Shown: one piece after another, positions 44,860 through 53,806 of the stretch
How positions within the stretch are numbered: position 1 is the stretch's first letter
Layout: every line of letters begins with the position of its first letter
NCBI GenBank assembly: GCA_963768885.1
Contig: CAVYJN010000013.1
Location: 1 to 64,000 of the forward strand
Direction: 5' to 3'
DNA length: 64,000 nucleotides
Source of the DNA: DASRIA01 sp963768885
Lineage (GTDB): Bacteria; Actinomycetota; Thermoleophilia; Solirubrobacterales; JBBDJG01
The notes under the pieces: generated by a model
Databases searched by the model: none
The model's input: the letters and a program-made list of their open reading frames with translations, nothing else
What the model was told of the DNA's origin: nothing
Made by a program: the position numbers and the translations under genes

Positions 44860-46170
44860 CTATTGGACCAGCCGATCCACCCGGCGATCGATCGCCGCAA
44901 ACGTGCGCACGAGCCCCTTCGCCACCAGCCAGCGGAGCGGCTCGGGCGGCATCGGGACCTTGCGGTGCCCCCACAGCACGCGCCCAGGCCCGTCGCGCCC
45001 GAGGAGCAGGTCGGCGATCATGGTGCCCGCGTAGCTCGCCATCGCGATGCCGTGGCCGGCGTAGCCGGCGCTGTAGAAGACGTTCCGGTGGGTTCCGGTC
45101 ACGCCGACGGCGGGGAGGAAGTCGAGCGCGAACGCGATCGGCCCGCCCCAGCGGTGGGTGACGGCGACGTTCCGGAGCGCGGGGAAGCGATCGCGGAACG
45201 CCGCCTCCAGGAACGCGAACGTCGCCGGATCGTCGGGCAGCGCCCGGCCACGGAAGCCGTAGCGCACGGTCTTGGCGCCACCGACGATCCGGTGATCGGC
45301 GGTCAGGCGATAGCTCTCGAGCATCTCGTGCGCGGTGTAGATGCCCTCGCGACCGCGCCATCCGATCGCGGCCCGCTCGGCCGCCGCGAGCGGCGCCGTC
45401 GCGAAGAGGTACACGTGGAAGCGCGCGATCGTGCCGCGGAGCCAGCCGAGCGCCGGCGTCCACGCGTTCGTCCCGAGGACGACGACACGCGCGCGGACGC
45501 GGCCGTACGGCGTCCGGAGAAGGGCCGGCTGGCCCTCGTCGAGGTGCACCACGGGCGTCCGCTCGAACACGCGGGCGCCCGACGCTTCCGCGACGCGCCG
45601 GAGGCCGCGGACGTACCGTCCCGGATCGAGGATGCCGCCCCGGCGCATGAGGAGCCCGCGGGTGAACGCCGCCGGGAGCTCGCGCGCCCGCATCGCGTCG
45701 GGCTCGAGGAGCTCGGCATCGAGCCCGAGCGCGTGCGCGGCCCGCGCCGCCTTGTCCAGGACCGCATGCTGGTGCGGGTGGACGGCCGCCATCAGGTTGC
45801 CGACGGGCTCGTACGCGCAGTCGATCCCGTGCTCGGCGATCGTCCGCTCCACGTGCCCGATCGCGAGCTCCACGAGCTCGACGAGCGCGCGCGCGCGCCG
45901 GCGGAAGAGGAGCGCGAGCGTCGGCAGGTCCTTCCCGATGACGGGGGTCAGGTGACCGGCGTTCCGGCCGCTGGCGCCGTAGCCCGCGTGCTCCTGCTCG
46001 AGGACGACGACCGAGTGACCGGCGGCGCGGAGGGCGATCGCGGTCGAGAGGCCGGTGAAGCCGGCGCCGACGATCGCGACGTCCGTGTCGAGGTCGGTGC
46101 TGAGCGGAGCTGCGTCGGCGACGGCGCCCTCCATCCAGAAGCTGTCGGCCGTGAGCGGGGCGGAGGGCAT
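44860..46170 (-). CDS. FAD-dependent amine/amino-acid oxidoreductase (DAO family)
   Basis: 436-residue flavoprotein of the DadA/PuuB (gamma-glutamylputrescine oxidase-like) type. FAD motif VAIVGAGFTGLSTAIALRAA, then VVVLEQEHAGYGASGRNAGH, RRGGILDPGRYVRGLRRVAE, and C-terminal THRWGGPIAFALDFLPAVGV with YAGHGIAMASYAG. Intact, normal length. It probably oxidises a secondary amine or amino acid with O2 or a quinone. A paralogue, also minus strand, lies at 63165-64000. Confidence 0.9.
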   Translation of the reverse strand: MPSAPLTADSFWMEGAVADAAPLSTDLDTDVAIVGAGFTGLSTAIALRAAGHSVVVLEQEHAGYGASGRNAGHLTPVIGKDLPTLALLFRRRARALVELVELAIGHVERTIAEHGIDCAYEPVGNLMAAVHPHQHAVLDKAARAAHALGLDAELLEPDAMRARELPAAFTRGLLMRRGGILDPGRYVRGLRRVAEASGARVFERTPVVHLDEGQPALLRTPYGRVRARVVVLGTNAWTPALGWLRGTIARFHVYLFATAPLAAAERAAIGWRGREGIYTAHEMLESYRLTADHRIVGGAKTVRYGFRGRALPDDPATFAFLEAAFRDRFPALRNVAVTHRWGGPIAFALDFLPAVGVTGTHRNVFYSAGYAGHGIAMASYAGTMIADLLLGRDGPGRVLWGHRKVPMPPEPLRWLVAKGLVRTFAAIDRRVDRLVQ

Positions 46171-46326
46171 GTATCCCCGTTAGGAGGACTGGGGGCCAGG
46201 CATCCGTGTCCTGTACTCGACATGACCCTTCTGGTCCACGGTGCGACGTCGAGTCGCTCGCGAGCGACCCTCCAGCGGTGGTGTCGCTTGCTCAACCCGC
46301 GCCCGCTGCGCGCCGATACTATCCTG

Positions 46327-46851
46327 ATGCACGGATGGCGCCGGATCATGCCGCTCGGCCTCGTTTGCGCACTGGCGCTGACGAGGTGTGTGCCCCCGGA
46401 CGCCGCCGGCAAGCCGCAAGCCCCGCGACCGACGGCCGCCGCGGCTGGCCGTCGGAGCTCGGCCATTGCCGCCCTCGAGCGCGAGGCGCATGAGCTGGTG
46501 AATCGGTACCGCAAGGCTCACGGGTTGGCGCGTCTTGCGCTCGACGAGCGCATCAGCGAGCAGGCGCGGCTGCACAGCGTCGCCATGTCGAAGGGCGCGG
46601 CGCCCATCGGTCACCAGGGATTCGAGAATCGAGTTCGTGTCCTGGCGAAGACCATGTCGTTCCAGCGGAGCGCGGAGAACGTCGGCTTCAATGAGGGGTT
46701 TGCCGACCCCGCGGCGGTGGCGGTCCGGGCCTGGCTGGAGAGCCGCACGCATCGGGTGAACATCGAAGGGCCATATGAGCTGACGGGTGTTGGCGTCGCG
46801 CGCAGCTCGGCCGGGGGCGTCTACTTCACGCAGATGTTCGTCGGACGGTGA
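46327..46851 (+). CDS. CAP/SCP-domain exported protein
   Basis: 174 residues. A hydrophobic export signal (RIMPLGLVCALALTRCVPPD) has a cysteine at a lipoprotein-like position, although the lipobox is imperfect. The CAP domain follows: EREAHELVNRYRKAHGLARL, LDERISEQARLHSVAMSKG, the histidine in IGHQGFENRV, and SAENVGFNEG-TGVGVARSS. CAP proteins bind sterols/lipids or act on cell wall; the role here is unknown. It is divergent from the oxidoreductase and convergent with alkB. Confidence 0.85.
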   Translation: MHGWRRIMPLGLVCALALTRCVPPDAAGKPQAPRPTAAAAGRRSSAIAALEREAHELVNRYRKAHGLARLALDERISEQARLHSVAMSKGAAPIGHQGFENRVRVLAKTMSFQRSAENVGFNEGFADPAAVAVRAWLESRTHRVNIEGPYELTGVGVARSSAGGVYFTQMFVGR

Positions 46852-46853
46852 GC

Positions 46854-47456
46854 TTACAGCGAGCCGGGGCCGGTGCGGATCGTTCGAAACGTGATCGAGT
46901 AGCGGAGCGCCTTCGTCGGTGAGATCGCGTGCTGCCAGCGCCAGCGCGCATCGTCCCGCAACACGTACGCCGAGCGCGGCTCGAGGACGAGCACGAGGGA
47001 GCGCTCCTTCCGGCGCTTCACGTGCGGGTAGGGCCGGAGACGCATCCGAGAGGGTGCTCCGAGCGAAACGCCGAAGACGACGCCGAAGTGCGGCACGTCG
47101 CGATGCCAGCCGAGCTGGGTTCCGCGCTCGTACTCCGCGACGCTGCACTGCTGGAGCTCGTCCGCGGGAATCCCCGTCCACTGGGAGGCTCGCTCGCGCA
47201 GCGGATGCAAGAACGACGGAAGGGCTGCGGCGGGCAGGAGGACGTTCGTGTCGAAGTCGTATCCCGCGCCGAAGCTCACGATACGGCGCTTCGCGGTGAA
47301 GGCCTTGTAGCGCGCCTCCGCCAGCGGGAGCGTCGAGATTTCGGCGATGAGCGCCTGCTCCTCGGCGGGCGTGAGGAAGCCCGGTTGGTAGAGGAGTCCT
47401 TCGGGCAATCCAGCTGGACGATCGAACAGCTCCCGTTGATCGCACGCCGCGCGCAT
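46854..47456 (-). CDS. alkB: AlkB-like 2-oxoglutarate/Fe(II) dioxygenase
   Basis: 200 residues. Oxidative demethylase of alkylated DNA/RNA. Iron ligands are H and D in GWHRDVPHFG and the distal His in WQHAISPTKALRYSITFRT, followed by the 2-oxoglutarate arginines. The substrate-recognition part has SFGAGYDFDTNVLLPAA. Intact; ends two bases after the CAP gene stop on the other strand. Confidence 0.87.
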   Translation of the reverse strand: MRAACDQRELFDRPAGLPEGLLYQPGFLTPAEEQALIAEISTLPLAEARYKAFTAKRRIVSFGAGYDFDTNVLLPAAALPSFLHPLRERASQWTGIPADELQQCSVAEYERGTQLGWHRDVPHFGVVFGVSLGAPSRMRLRPYPHVKRRKERSLVLVLEPRSAYVLRDDARWRWQHAISPTKALRYSITFRTIRTGPGSL

Positions 47457-47604
47457 CGGCGATCTGATTCTACTACGTACGCCACGCTATGGCGCCGCGC
47501 GAGGGTGCACCGGAGGCAGTGGTTATGGCGACGTCCATTCCGGTATACGTTCCGCTCGAAGGTATGCGCGGGTCATCGCCGTGAGCGTTTCAGGGAGGTA
47601 GTCT

Positions 47605-47823
47605 GTGGCCATTCGTCCAAAGCGCAGCCAGTCGAAGTCCCGTGCGGTCCCCTGGACCCCGCGGCCTCTCACCGCCGGGCAGCTGAAAGCTATCGAGGCC
47701 GGACGTGCCGCGATTCGGCGTGGCGACTACGTGACGCTCGAGGACGCCGAAGCGTATGTGGCGCGTCAACATGCCAAATCACATCAAAGTCGCCGTCACG
47801 AGGTTCCCGCGAAGCGACGCTGA
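47605..47823 (+). CDS. Orphan antitoxin-like protein (72 aa)
   Basis: GTG 47605 with GGGAGGTA upstream. The product MAIRPKRSQSKSRAVPWTPR continues PLTAGQLKAIEAGRAAIRRG-DYVTLED. The block 'I-AG--AI--GDYVTL-' is typical of small antitoxins found upstream of RelE/ParE-type toxins. No toxin gene follows: the next 120 bases lack a RelE-like frame. It is an orphan or remnant module. Confidence 0.55.
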   Translation: MAIRPKRSQSKSRAVPWTPRPLTAGQLKAIEAGRAAIRRGDYVTLEDAEAYVARQHAKSHQSRRHEVPAKRR

Positions 47824-47944
47824 TCTCGCCAGGGTCGGTCGGGCCATCGCCCGTTCTGACCCGCGGTGGGCCCACCCTGGCGCGCACGTAGCCGAGTGGC
47901 TCGTTACTGGCGCTCCGTCTCGAACCTGGGTTAGGGTCGCCGTC

Positions 47945-50116
47945 ATGCAAAGGGCGGGGCTCTCGGCCACGATCGCAGCGCTCATTCCGGTCCTGTTTTC
48001 CGTACCTGCGCTCGCCGCGCCCGACTACGACGGCGACGGATTCACGGACAACGACTGCCAGCCGCTCGATCCGGCGGCGCACCCCGGCGCGACCGACGAG
48101 CCCGACCTGGCATTCGAAGATCTCGATTGCGATGGCGTGGACGGTACCGCGTCCGACGCGTTCTTCGTCGCCAAGAGCGGTGACGATGCCGGCACCGGCT
48201 CCAAAGGCATCCCGTTCAAGACGATCCAGTTCGCCATAGACCGCGCGGCGGCGGCGTCCCCGATGCGCAACGTGTACGTTGCCGGCGGCGTGTACACCGA
48301 GCGTGTCGTCCTGGCGTCCGGCGTGTCGGTGTACGGCGGCTACAAGCCGGGGGGTGCGCGCGCGGCCGACGAGACGACGACCATCCAGGCGCCGGCCGGG
48401 GTCTCCGAGGCGGTGTTCGCCGACGGCGCCGTCGGCGTCGAGCTGCAGCTGCTCACGGTTCTCGGTGCCGATCTGACCGACGGCGCGAGCTCGTACGCGA
48501 TCCGCGCCATCGGCGGCTCGTCGCTGGCGCTGACCGGGGTGACGGCGACGGGCGGGGACGCAGGCGCGGGCGCGACCGGCTCGCCGGGAGCAGTCGGGGT
48601 GAGCGGCGCGGACGGCAAGTGCGGCGGCAGCTCGAGCGCCCAGGGATGCAACGTGGACCTCGGCGGCGGCGCCGGCGGTGCAGGCCAGCCGCACAACGGT
48701 GCCACCGGCGCCAGCTCGCTCTGCCCATCGGGCGGTGGCTGCAACGGCGCGGCCGGCGGTGCCGGTGCGGGGCCCAGCGGTGGCGCCGGCGGCGGAGGCG
48801 GCAGGCCGATCCTGGTGTCGTGCGGCAACCGTCTCATCAGCTCCTGCCATGGTGGCTTCGGCCAGGGCGGCGGCGACGGCGCCGCCGGGACGCCGGGCGC
48901 CGGGGCGGAGTTCGACTCCGCATCGGCCGGCGCCACGTGGGTGAACGCGGGCGCGGCGACAGCGGGGCAGGGCGACGCGACGCCCGGCTCCGGTGGTGGT
49001 GGCGGCGGCTCGGGGAAGTGGGTCGTCGACGCCGATTGCGACTTCCCGGATGTTCCGGGCGGTTCCGGCGGTGGTGGTGGTGGCGGCGGCGGAGCCGGCG
49101 GCGGCGGCGGTGGCGCCGGCAACGGCGGTGGCTCCTTCGGCGTTTACCTGTTCGAGTCCGCTGTGGTGATCGACGGCGGCCTGGTGAGCGGCGGCGCCGG
49201 GGGCGCCGGCGGGACGGGCGGCGCCGGGGGCATCGGCCCCGGCGGGCTCGGCGGGCCAGGGCAACCGGGCTTCACCGCCAGCGGGGGTCCCGGCTGTAAC
49301 CTTCAGGCCTTCGACGGCGGCATCGGCGGGCCCGGCGGCGACGGCGGTCAGGGCGGCGGGGGTGGCGGTGGTGCAGGCGGCCCGAGCGTCGGCGTATTCG
49401 CCGCCTCGACCTCGAAGTTCGTGGTCAGCCCGAGCGGAGCCGCCGCCGGCGGCGTCGCCGGAGCCGGCGGGGCGCAGGGCGCGGGCGGGACATCGCCGGA
49501 TGCCGCCGGTACCCCGGGCGTCTCCGCGGCGACGCTCGCACAGCCGGGCGCCAACGCGAGCGGGAACGACTTCGACGGCGACGGCAAGCTCGATGCCGAC
49601 GACGCGTGCCCCGCCGTTGCCGGTGATGGGGCCGACGGCTGCCGCACGCGCACCCCTGTGCTTGCCGACCTGGACGGCGACGGCGTTCCCGACTCGGCTG
49701 ATGGCTGCCCGGCGGCGGCGACCGGGGGTCAGCCCTGCGACGACGGCAACGTCTGCTCCGCAAGCGACACCTGTGCGGCCGACGCAGCCACGTGCATGCC
49801 CGGAGCGCCCCTCGCCCTCGGCGCCGCCGGCACCGCGGTCGGCGCGGAGGGGACGGCGGGCACGAGCGCATGCGCGGGGGATCGCGGCAAGAAGAAGGCG
49901 GTCCTGCGCGCGCTCTCCCAGGTCTCGAAGGCGCTCGGGAAGGCGGGCGACGCCACCACGGAGAGGAAGCGCGCGAAGCAGCTCAAGCAGGCGAAGCGCT
50001 TCGTGGGCAAGGCCGAGAAGAGTCTCCCGAAGGCGCAGGCCAAGGCGTCGGCAGCGTGCGGGTCGGTGCTCGCGGGCGCGGTGACTTCGGCGAAGGCGCT
50101 TCTGGCCTGCTTCTGA
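47945..50116 (+). CDS. Glycine-rich secreted protein with calcium repeats
   Basis: 723 residues. Signal peptide MQRAGLSATIAALIPVLFSV; a MopE-like calcium motif YDGDGFTDNDCQPLDPAAHP; a DUF1565/pectate-lyase-like start FVAKSGDDAGTGSKGIPFKT. A Gly-rich region of about 350 residues follows (runs of GGGGGG, with cysteines). Near the end are thrombospondin type-3-like loops DFDGDGKLDADDACP and LDGDGVPDSADGCP. The tail is lysine-rich and helical (KRAKQLKQAKRFVGKAEKSL). It is probably a large surface or extracellular matrix protein. Part of its 3' region recurs at 56320-56379. Confidence 0.85.
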   Translation: MQRAGLSATIAALIPVLFSVPALAAPDYDGDGFTDNDCQPLDPAAHPGATDEPDLAFEDLDCDGVDGTASDAFFVAKSGDDAGTGSKGIPFKTIQFAIDRAAAASPMRNVYVAGGVYTERVVLASGVSVYGGYKPGGARAADETTTIQAPAGVSEAVFADGAVGVELQLLTVLGADLTDGASSYAIRAIGGSSLALTGVTATGGDAGAGATGSPGAVGVSGADGKCGGSSSAQGCNVDLGGGAGGAGQPHNGATGASSLCPSGGGCNGAAGGAGAGPSGGAGGGGGRPILVSCGNRLISSCHGGFGQGGGDGAAGTPGAGAEFDSASAGATWVNAGAATAGQGDATPGSGGGGGGSGKWVVDADCDFPDVPGGSGGGGGGGGGAGGGGGGAGNGGGSFGVYLFESAVVIDGGLVSGGAGGAGGTGGAGGIGPGGLGGPGQPGFTASGGPGCNLQAFDGGIGGPGGDGGQGGGGGGGAGGPSVGVFAASTSKFVVSPSGAAAGGVAGAGGAQGAGGTSPDAAGTPGVSAATLAQPGANASGNDFDGDGKLDADDACPAVAGDGADGCRTRTPVLADLDGDGVPDSADGCPAAATGGQPCDDGNVCSASDTCAADAATCMPGAPLALGAAGTAVGAEGTAGTSACAGDRGKKKAVLRALSQVSKALGKAGDATTERKRAKQLKQAKRFVGKAEKSLPKAQAKASAACGSVLAGAVTSAKALLACF

Positions 50117-50199
50117 CGTCGCCGTCGCTCGCTGCGCGACGGACGTAGCTGCGCCCGGAACGGGCGCGCCCGCGCAATAGGCGTGCGTGCCCTGCTCGT

Positions 50200-50244
50200 C
50201 TGATCGGCTATCAGCCGGCCGCTACCCCGAAGGTAGCCGATCAG
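50200..50244. promoter_or_regulatory. Inverted repeat in leader of DUF3455 gene
   Basis: CTGATCGGCTATC (50200-50212) pairs at 12 of 13 bases with GGTAGCCGATCAG (50232-50244), with a 19-base loop containing its own GGCCGG. It ends 16 bases before ATG 50261 and overlaps the approach to the ribosome site GAGGAGG. It could be an operator or an RNA hairpin that controls translation, or a terminator for the preceding gene. Confidence 0.5.
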
Positions 50245-50260
50245 TTCGAGGAGGATCCGT

Positions 50261-50884
50261 ATGAAGCAGAGCTGGTTCAGAGTGGCGCAGACCCCGCCGC
50301 ACCGGTGGCGCACCAGGTACATCGCGGCGTTTGCCGGCGCTTGCCTGGGCCTGCTGCCCGTGGGTGTCCGTGCCCACGACTACCGTCGCCCGACTGTGCC
50401 GCCCGATCTCGAGGTGTCCGCGGAGCACAAGCTGTTCCTCGTCGGGCATGCCGTCGGCACCCAGAACTACGTGTGCCTCGGCTCCGTGGGCGGCGTCGGC
50501 CTGTGGGCCCAGTTCGGGCCGCAGGCGACGTTGTTCGACGATCGCGACGAGCAGATCGTGACGCATTTCCTGAGCGAGGATCCCGACGAGGAGGACACGC
50601 TGCGTCCCACCTGGCAGCACTCGAAGGATACGAGCGCGGTGTGGGCCGCTCAGGTCGCGATCTCTACCGACCCCGCCTTCGTCGAGCAGGGTGCGATTCC
50701 CTGGCTGAAGCTCGAGGTGAAGACAGCCCGGCTCGGGCCCAATAGAGGGCGACGCCTCGCCGACACCACCTACATCCAGCGGGTGCACACCTCGGGAGGC
50801 CTGAAGCCTACGACCGATTGCCTCCTCGGCGACAGGAAGTTGGTGCCGTACTCGACCGACTACTACTTCTACAAGGCCCGCTGA
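50261..50884 (+). CDS. DUF3455 family exported protein
   Basis: 207 residues with an export signal (YIAAFAGACLGLLPVGVRAH). The DUF3455 pattern is clear: PPDLEVSAEHKLFLVGHAVG, TQNYVCLGSVGGVGLWAQFG, GPQATLFDDRDEQIVTHFLS, and the C-terminal TTYIQRVHTSGGLKPTTDC with STDYYFYKA. Function unknown; members are extracellular and often stress-linked. GAGGAGGATCC precedes the ATG. Confidence 0.85.
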   Translation: MKQSWFRVAQTPPHRWRTRYIAAFAGACLGLLPVGVRAHDYRRPTVPPDLEVSAEHKLFLVGHAVGTQNYVCLGSVGGVGLWAQFGPQATLFDDRDEQIVTHFLSEDPDEEDTLRPTWQHSKDTSAVWAAQVAISTDPAFVEQGAIPWLKLEVKTARLGPNRGRRLADTTYIQRVHTSGGLKPTTDCLLGDRKLVPYSTDYYFYKAR

Positions 50885-51077
50885 GGAGCAGGCGAGCACT
50901 GTCTCATCCGCCTGCCCCGCCGACAGGCACTGCGTCGGCGGCGGCAGGCGGAGTGCGTGAGGTCGGCCCACTCGACTCGCCGGGGCTTCCACGCCCGGCG
51001 CGTGCCGTGGTACCGCGGCCTCGAAGTCGCCCGCCGCGGGGAAGCCGTCGGCGACCTTCGTGGCGGGAGGAGCGGCG

Positions 51078-51230
51078 ATGCCGGTGCCGGCGCTCGGCAC
51101 GCTGCCGGCGCCAATCACCGTGCAGCTCGTCGATCACGACTCCGCGGTCTGCCTGCAGACGGTCTTCGCGGCGGACGATTTGACGGCCAATACCGCCACG
51201 AAGCTCAAGGCGAGGTTCACCGCGCCCTGA
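51078..51230 (+). CDS. Short ORF resembling a C-terminal tail (50 aa)
   Basis: ATG 51078 with GGGAGGAG upstream, reading MPVPALGTLPAPITVQLVDH then DSAVCLQTVFAADDLTANTA and ending KLKARFTAP. The 'ITVQLV--D--VC--T-F' layout resembles the end of Binatota-type secreted proteins. It may be a gene 3' fragment fused to a start codon by chance. Confidence 0.4.
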   Translation: MPVPALGTLPAPITVQLVDHDSAVCLQTVFAADDLTANTATKLKARFTAP

Positions 51231-51415
51231 CGGGCGAGTCGCAGACGGCTCCGGCAGCTCGCCGATGACGCGTTCGCCCATGCGTTGCGCACGGACCGGA
51301 CGAAGGTCACAGCATCGGCGAGCCTCATTCATCGCATTCCTTCGGGCGGCATGGCATCATGAGGACAGCCGCCTGGCGCGGGAGCGGTCAGGGGTTCGAG
51401 GGGGAGGAGGAAGCA

Positions 51416-51973
51416 ATGCGATACGGTGGGGTTCCGTTCCTGGTGCACTGGACCGATTCGGAGGCGAGCGTAGAGCAGGCGCAGGGTGTGAGGGCGTCGG
51501 CGATCGCCGAGTGGCATAGTGGCAACTATGCCGGGGCTATGATCGGGGGGCTCTTCTCACAGGTGGCCCGATCCAACGGCGACGGCGGTGGAAATGTGGC
51601 CGGGATGCGCGTTGCCGGGATCGTCAGTGGAAACGACGGCGATCTGACCGGGGTGAGCGCGTCGGGAGTCTACAACTACGTGACGGCCAACCTCCTGAAC
51701 GGTCTCTCGCTCTCGTGGGGAGCCAACATCGTCGGCGGGCGACTGAACGGGTTCTCGGCCGCCGGGTTGTACAACTACGCGGGTACCAATGGGAGGCTCG
51801 CCGTGCAGATCGGCGCCTTCAACAACTTGAACCACTACGATCCGGACGGGACGGTGGTGCAGGTCGGCTGGTACAATCGCGCCGCCGACCAGTCGATCCC
51901 ATTCCTGAACGTCAAGGGGATCAGCAACCTCTTCGAGCAACCGCTCCGGCGGCTGCGCGGCAAGAGTGGGTGA
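51416..51973 (+). CDS. LA_2272-type surface repeat protein
   Basis: 185 residues. Starts MRYGGVPFLVHWTDSEASVE with GGGAGGAGGAA upstream of the ATG. Most of it is a repeat of about 20 residues with Gly-Val-Tyr-Asn cores: GDLTGVSASGVYNYVTANLL, GLSLSWGANIVGGRLNGFSA, AGLYNYAG and QVGWYNRAA. This matches the surface repeat family named from Leptospira LA_2272. Function unknown. Confidence 0.7.
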   Translation: MRYGGVPFLVHWTDSEASVEQAQGVRASAIAEWHSGNYAGAMIGGLFSQVARSNGDGGGNVAGMRVAGIVSGNDGDLTGVSASGVYNYVTANLLNGLSLSWGANIVGGRLNGFSAAGLYNYAGTNGRLAVQIGAFNNLNHYDPDGTVVQVGWYNRAADQSIPFLNVKGISNLFEQPLRRLRGKSG

Positions 51974-52051
51974 CGCGCGCTTTTCCGCTGAGCGCGTGAC
52001 GAGAGCGCCGCCCGCTATCGGTCGGTGGGTGCACGCTGGTAAGGACGTTCC

Positions 52052-53213
52052 ATGTCCAGGAAGTACCAGGTCATCTCCGCCGACGGGCACCTGGAGATTC
52101 CGCCCGATCCCTGGATGCGGCACGTCCCGAGCGCCTACCGGGACCTGGCGCCGCGTCTGGTGAAGCTGCCCGAAGGGGGAGAGGCGTGGATCGTCGAGGG
52201 ACTGCCGTTGATCCACAACGGCCAGAACCTCGCTGCCGGTCGCACGGTGAAGCTCAAGGGAGTGTCGTACTGGAATGCGGACGGCAGCGCCGGTCCCGGT
52301 ACGGGCGACGCCCGGCAACGGCTCCGCGAGCAGGACGAGGACGGAATCGACGCCGAGGTCCTCTACCCGCCGGTCTTCATCGGAAAGTTGATCGAGCAGA
52401 TCTCGGACAAGCGGGCGTATCTCGCCATGGTGAGGGCCTACAACGATTTCCTGGCGGAGTACTGCGCGATCGCCCCCGACCGGCTCATCGGGACCGCGGT
52501 GATGCCGGTCACCGGCCTCGACGACGCCGTGGCGGAGCTCCGGCGCTGCCGGGACCTCGGTCTCCGCGCGACCTCGCTCAGCATGTTCCCGAGCGGCGGC
52601 GGCGCCCCGAAGCCGGAGGACGACCGGTTCTGGGAGAGCGCGCTGGCCCTCGAGATGAAGATCGCCGCGCACGTCACCTTCGGAGGCCGGGAGAAGGTGA
52701 ATCCCCTCCTTGTCGCGTCGGCGACCGCGAACTTCGACCTGGTGACCGCGATGGTCTCGCGCACGATGCCCGGGCCCGCTCACCCTGATCGCGCTGATGG
52801 CCGCCTCGGGAATTTTCGACCGCCTCCCGGCTCTCGAGATCTACCTCGCCGAGACGAACGCCGGATGGATGCCGGAGAGCTTCTACATGATGGACGACTC
52901 GTACCGGCTCCTCCGGGAGTGGTACGGCGCGAGCCTGGCCATGCCCCCGAGCGAGTACGCCGCACGCCACTTCTACTTCGGGATCGTACGCGACCCGGTC
53001 GCGCTCCAGATGCGTGATCTACTGCCCGCCCAGCGGCTCATGTGGGGGTCCGACTTCCCGCACTCGGTCACCTCCTTTCCGCGCAGTCGGGAATGGCTGG
53101 AGACGATCTTCGACGGCGTGCCGGCCGAGCTCAGGCGGCGGATCCTGGTGGAGAATCCGTGCCGGTTCTTCGGGCTGGAGCCGGATCGGGCGATCACACC
53201 GACGCCGGGGTGA
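52052..53213 (+). CDS. Amidohydrolase 2 family metal hydrolase (one frameshift)
   Basis: TIM-barrel amidohydrolase/decarboxylase (ACMSD-like, PF04909 type). VISADGHLEIPPDPWMRHVP holds the first metal ligands; LRAQDEDGID-like block RLREQDEDGIDAEVLYPPVF follows. A frameshift near 52780 leads into AETNAGWMPESFYMMDDSYR and the C-terminal metal/acid block MWGSDFPHSVTSFPRS. Length about 387. Common in Binatota and actinobacterial aromatic or steroid catabolism; substrate not determined. Confidence 0.85.
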
Positions 53214-53232
53214 GCGTCGTCTCGACCATCGC

Positions 53233-53736
53233 TCAGCGCCCCCGGCCGCCCGAGAGGCCGTCCTCGCCGAAGCCGCCGGCCGGTCCTTCGCCGCCGGGGC
53301 CGAGCCGACCCTCGGGCCCGAGGTGACCCTTGCCCGGAACGTGGTTCACCTCGACGCGGATCCCGTCCGGGTCCTCGAACAGCAGCGAGTAGTAGCCGGG
53401 CGCGAAGTGTGGCGCGTCCTCGGGCGGGTGCACGATGCGCGCGCCGAGCTCGTCGACCAGGAAGCGATGGATGGCGTCGACGTCCTCGCGGCCCCGCGCG
53501 CGGAAGCAGAGATGGTGGAGGCCCGCGCGGCGCTGGTCGAACGCGCCGCCGCTCCTTGCCTCCTCGTCCGCGCGGACGAGGATGCCGGTGCGGCTCCCGA
53601 TGCAGTAGACGATCCCGTCGCCCTTGATGAGCGTCTTCATCTCGAGGAAGTGGCAGAGCTTCTCCCAGAACGGGACGCAGGCCGGATCGTTGACGGTGAG
53701 CTGGATGTGGGCGATGCCGTTCACCTCGACGCTCAT
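53233..53736 (-). CDS. VOC (glyoxalase/dioxygenase fold) protein
   Basis: 167 residues. Two beta-alpha-beta modules: MSVEVNGIAHIQLTVNDPAC with His ligand, and GLHHLCFRARGREDVDAIHR, GYYSLLFEDPDGIRVEVNHV with Glu ligand. The C-terminal 25 residues are Gly-rich and low-complexity. Intact. Convergent with the amidohydrolase; a joint catabolic role is possible. Confidence 0.88.
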   Translation of the reverse strand: MSVEVNGIAHIQLTVNDPACVPFWEKLCHFLEMKTLIKGDGIVYCIGSRTGILVRADEEARSGGAFDQRRAGLHHLCFRARGREDVDAIHRFLVDELGARIVHPPEDAPHFAPGYYSLLFEDPDGIRVEVNHVPGKGHLGPEGRLGPGGEGPAGGFGEDGLSGGRGR

Positions 53737-53806
53737 GGCTCGCTCTTCGCGGATGCGTGGCGGTCATGCAATGGGGCGTCCCGTCGAAGCGCTCGCTGTC
53801 GAAGGC

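Noticed and set aside
48340..49122. Proline-rich minus-strand ORF (260 codons)
   Set aside because: Pure antisense of the Gly-rich repeat (GGC/GGT codons read as Ala/Pro); no start context.
48600..49500. Tandem GGC/GGT repeats as CRISPR or satellite DNA
   Set aside because: They are in-frame glycine codons of one large secreted protein, without regular spacers.
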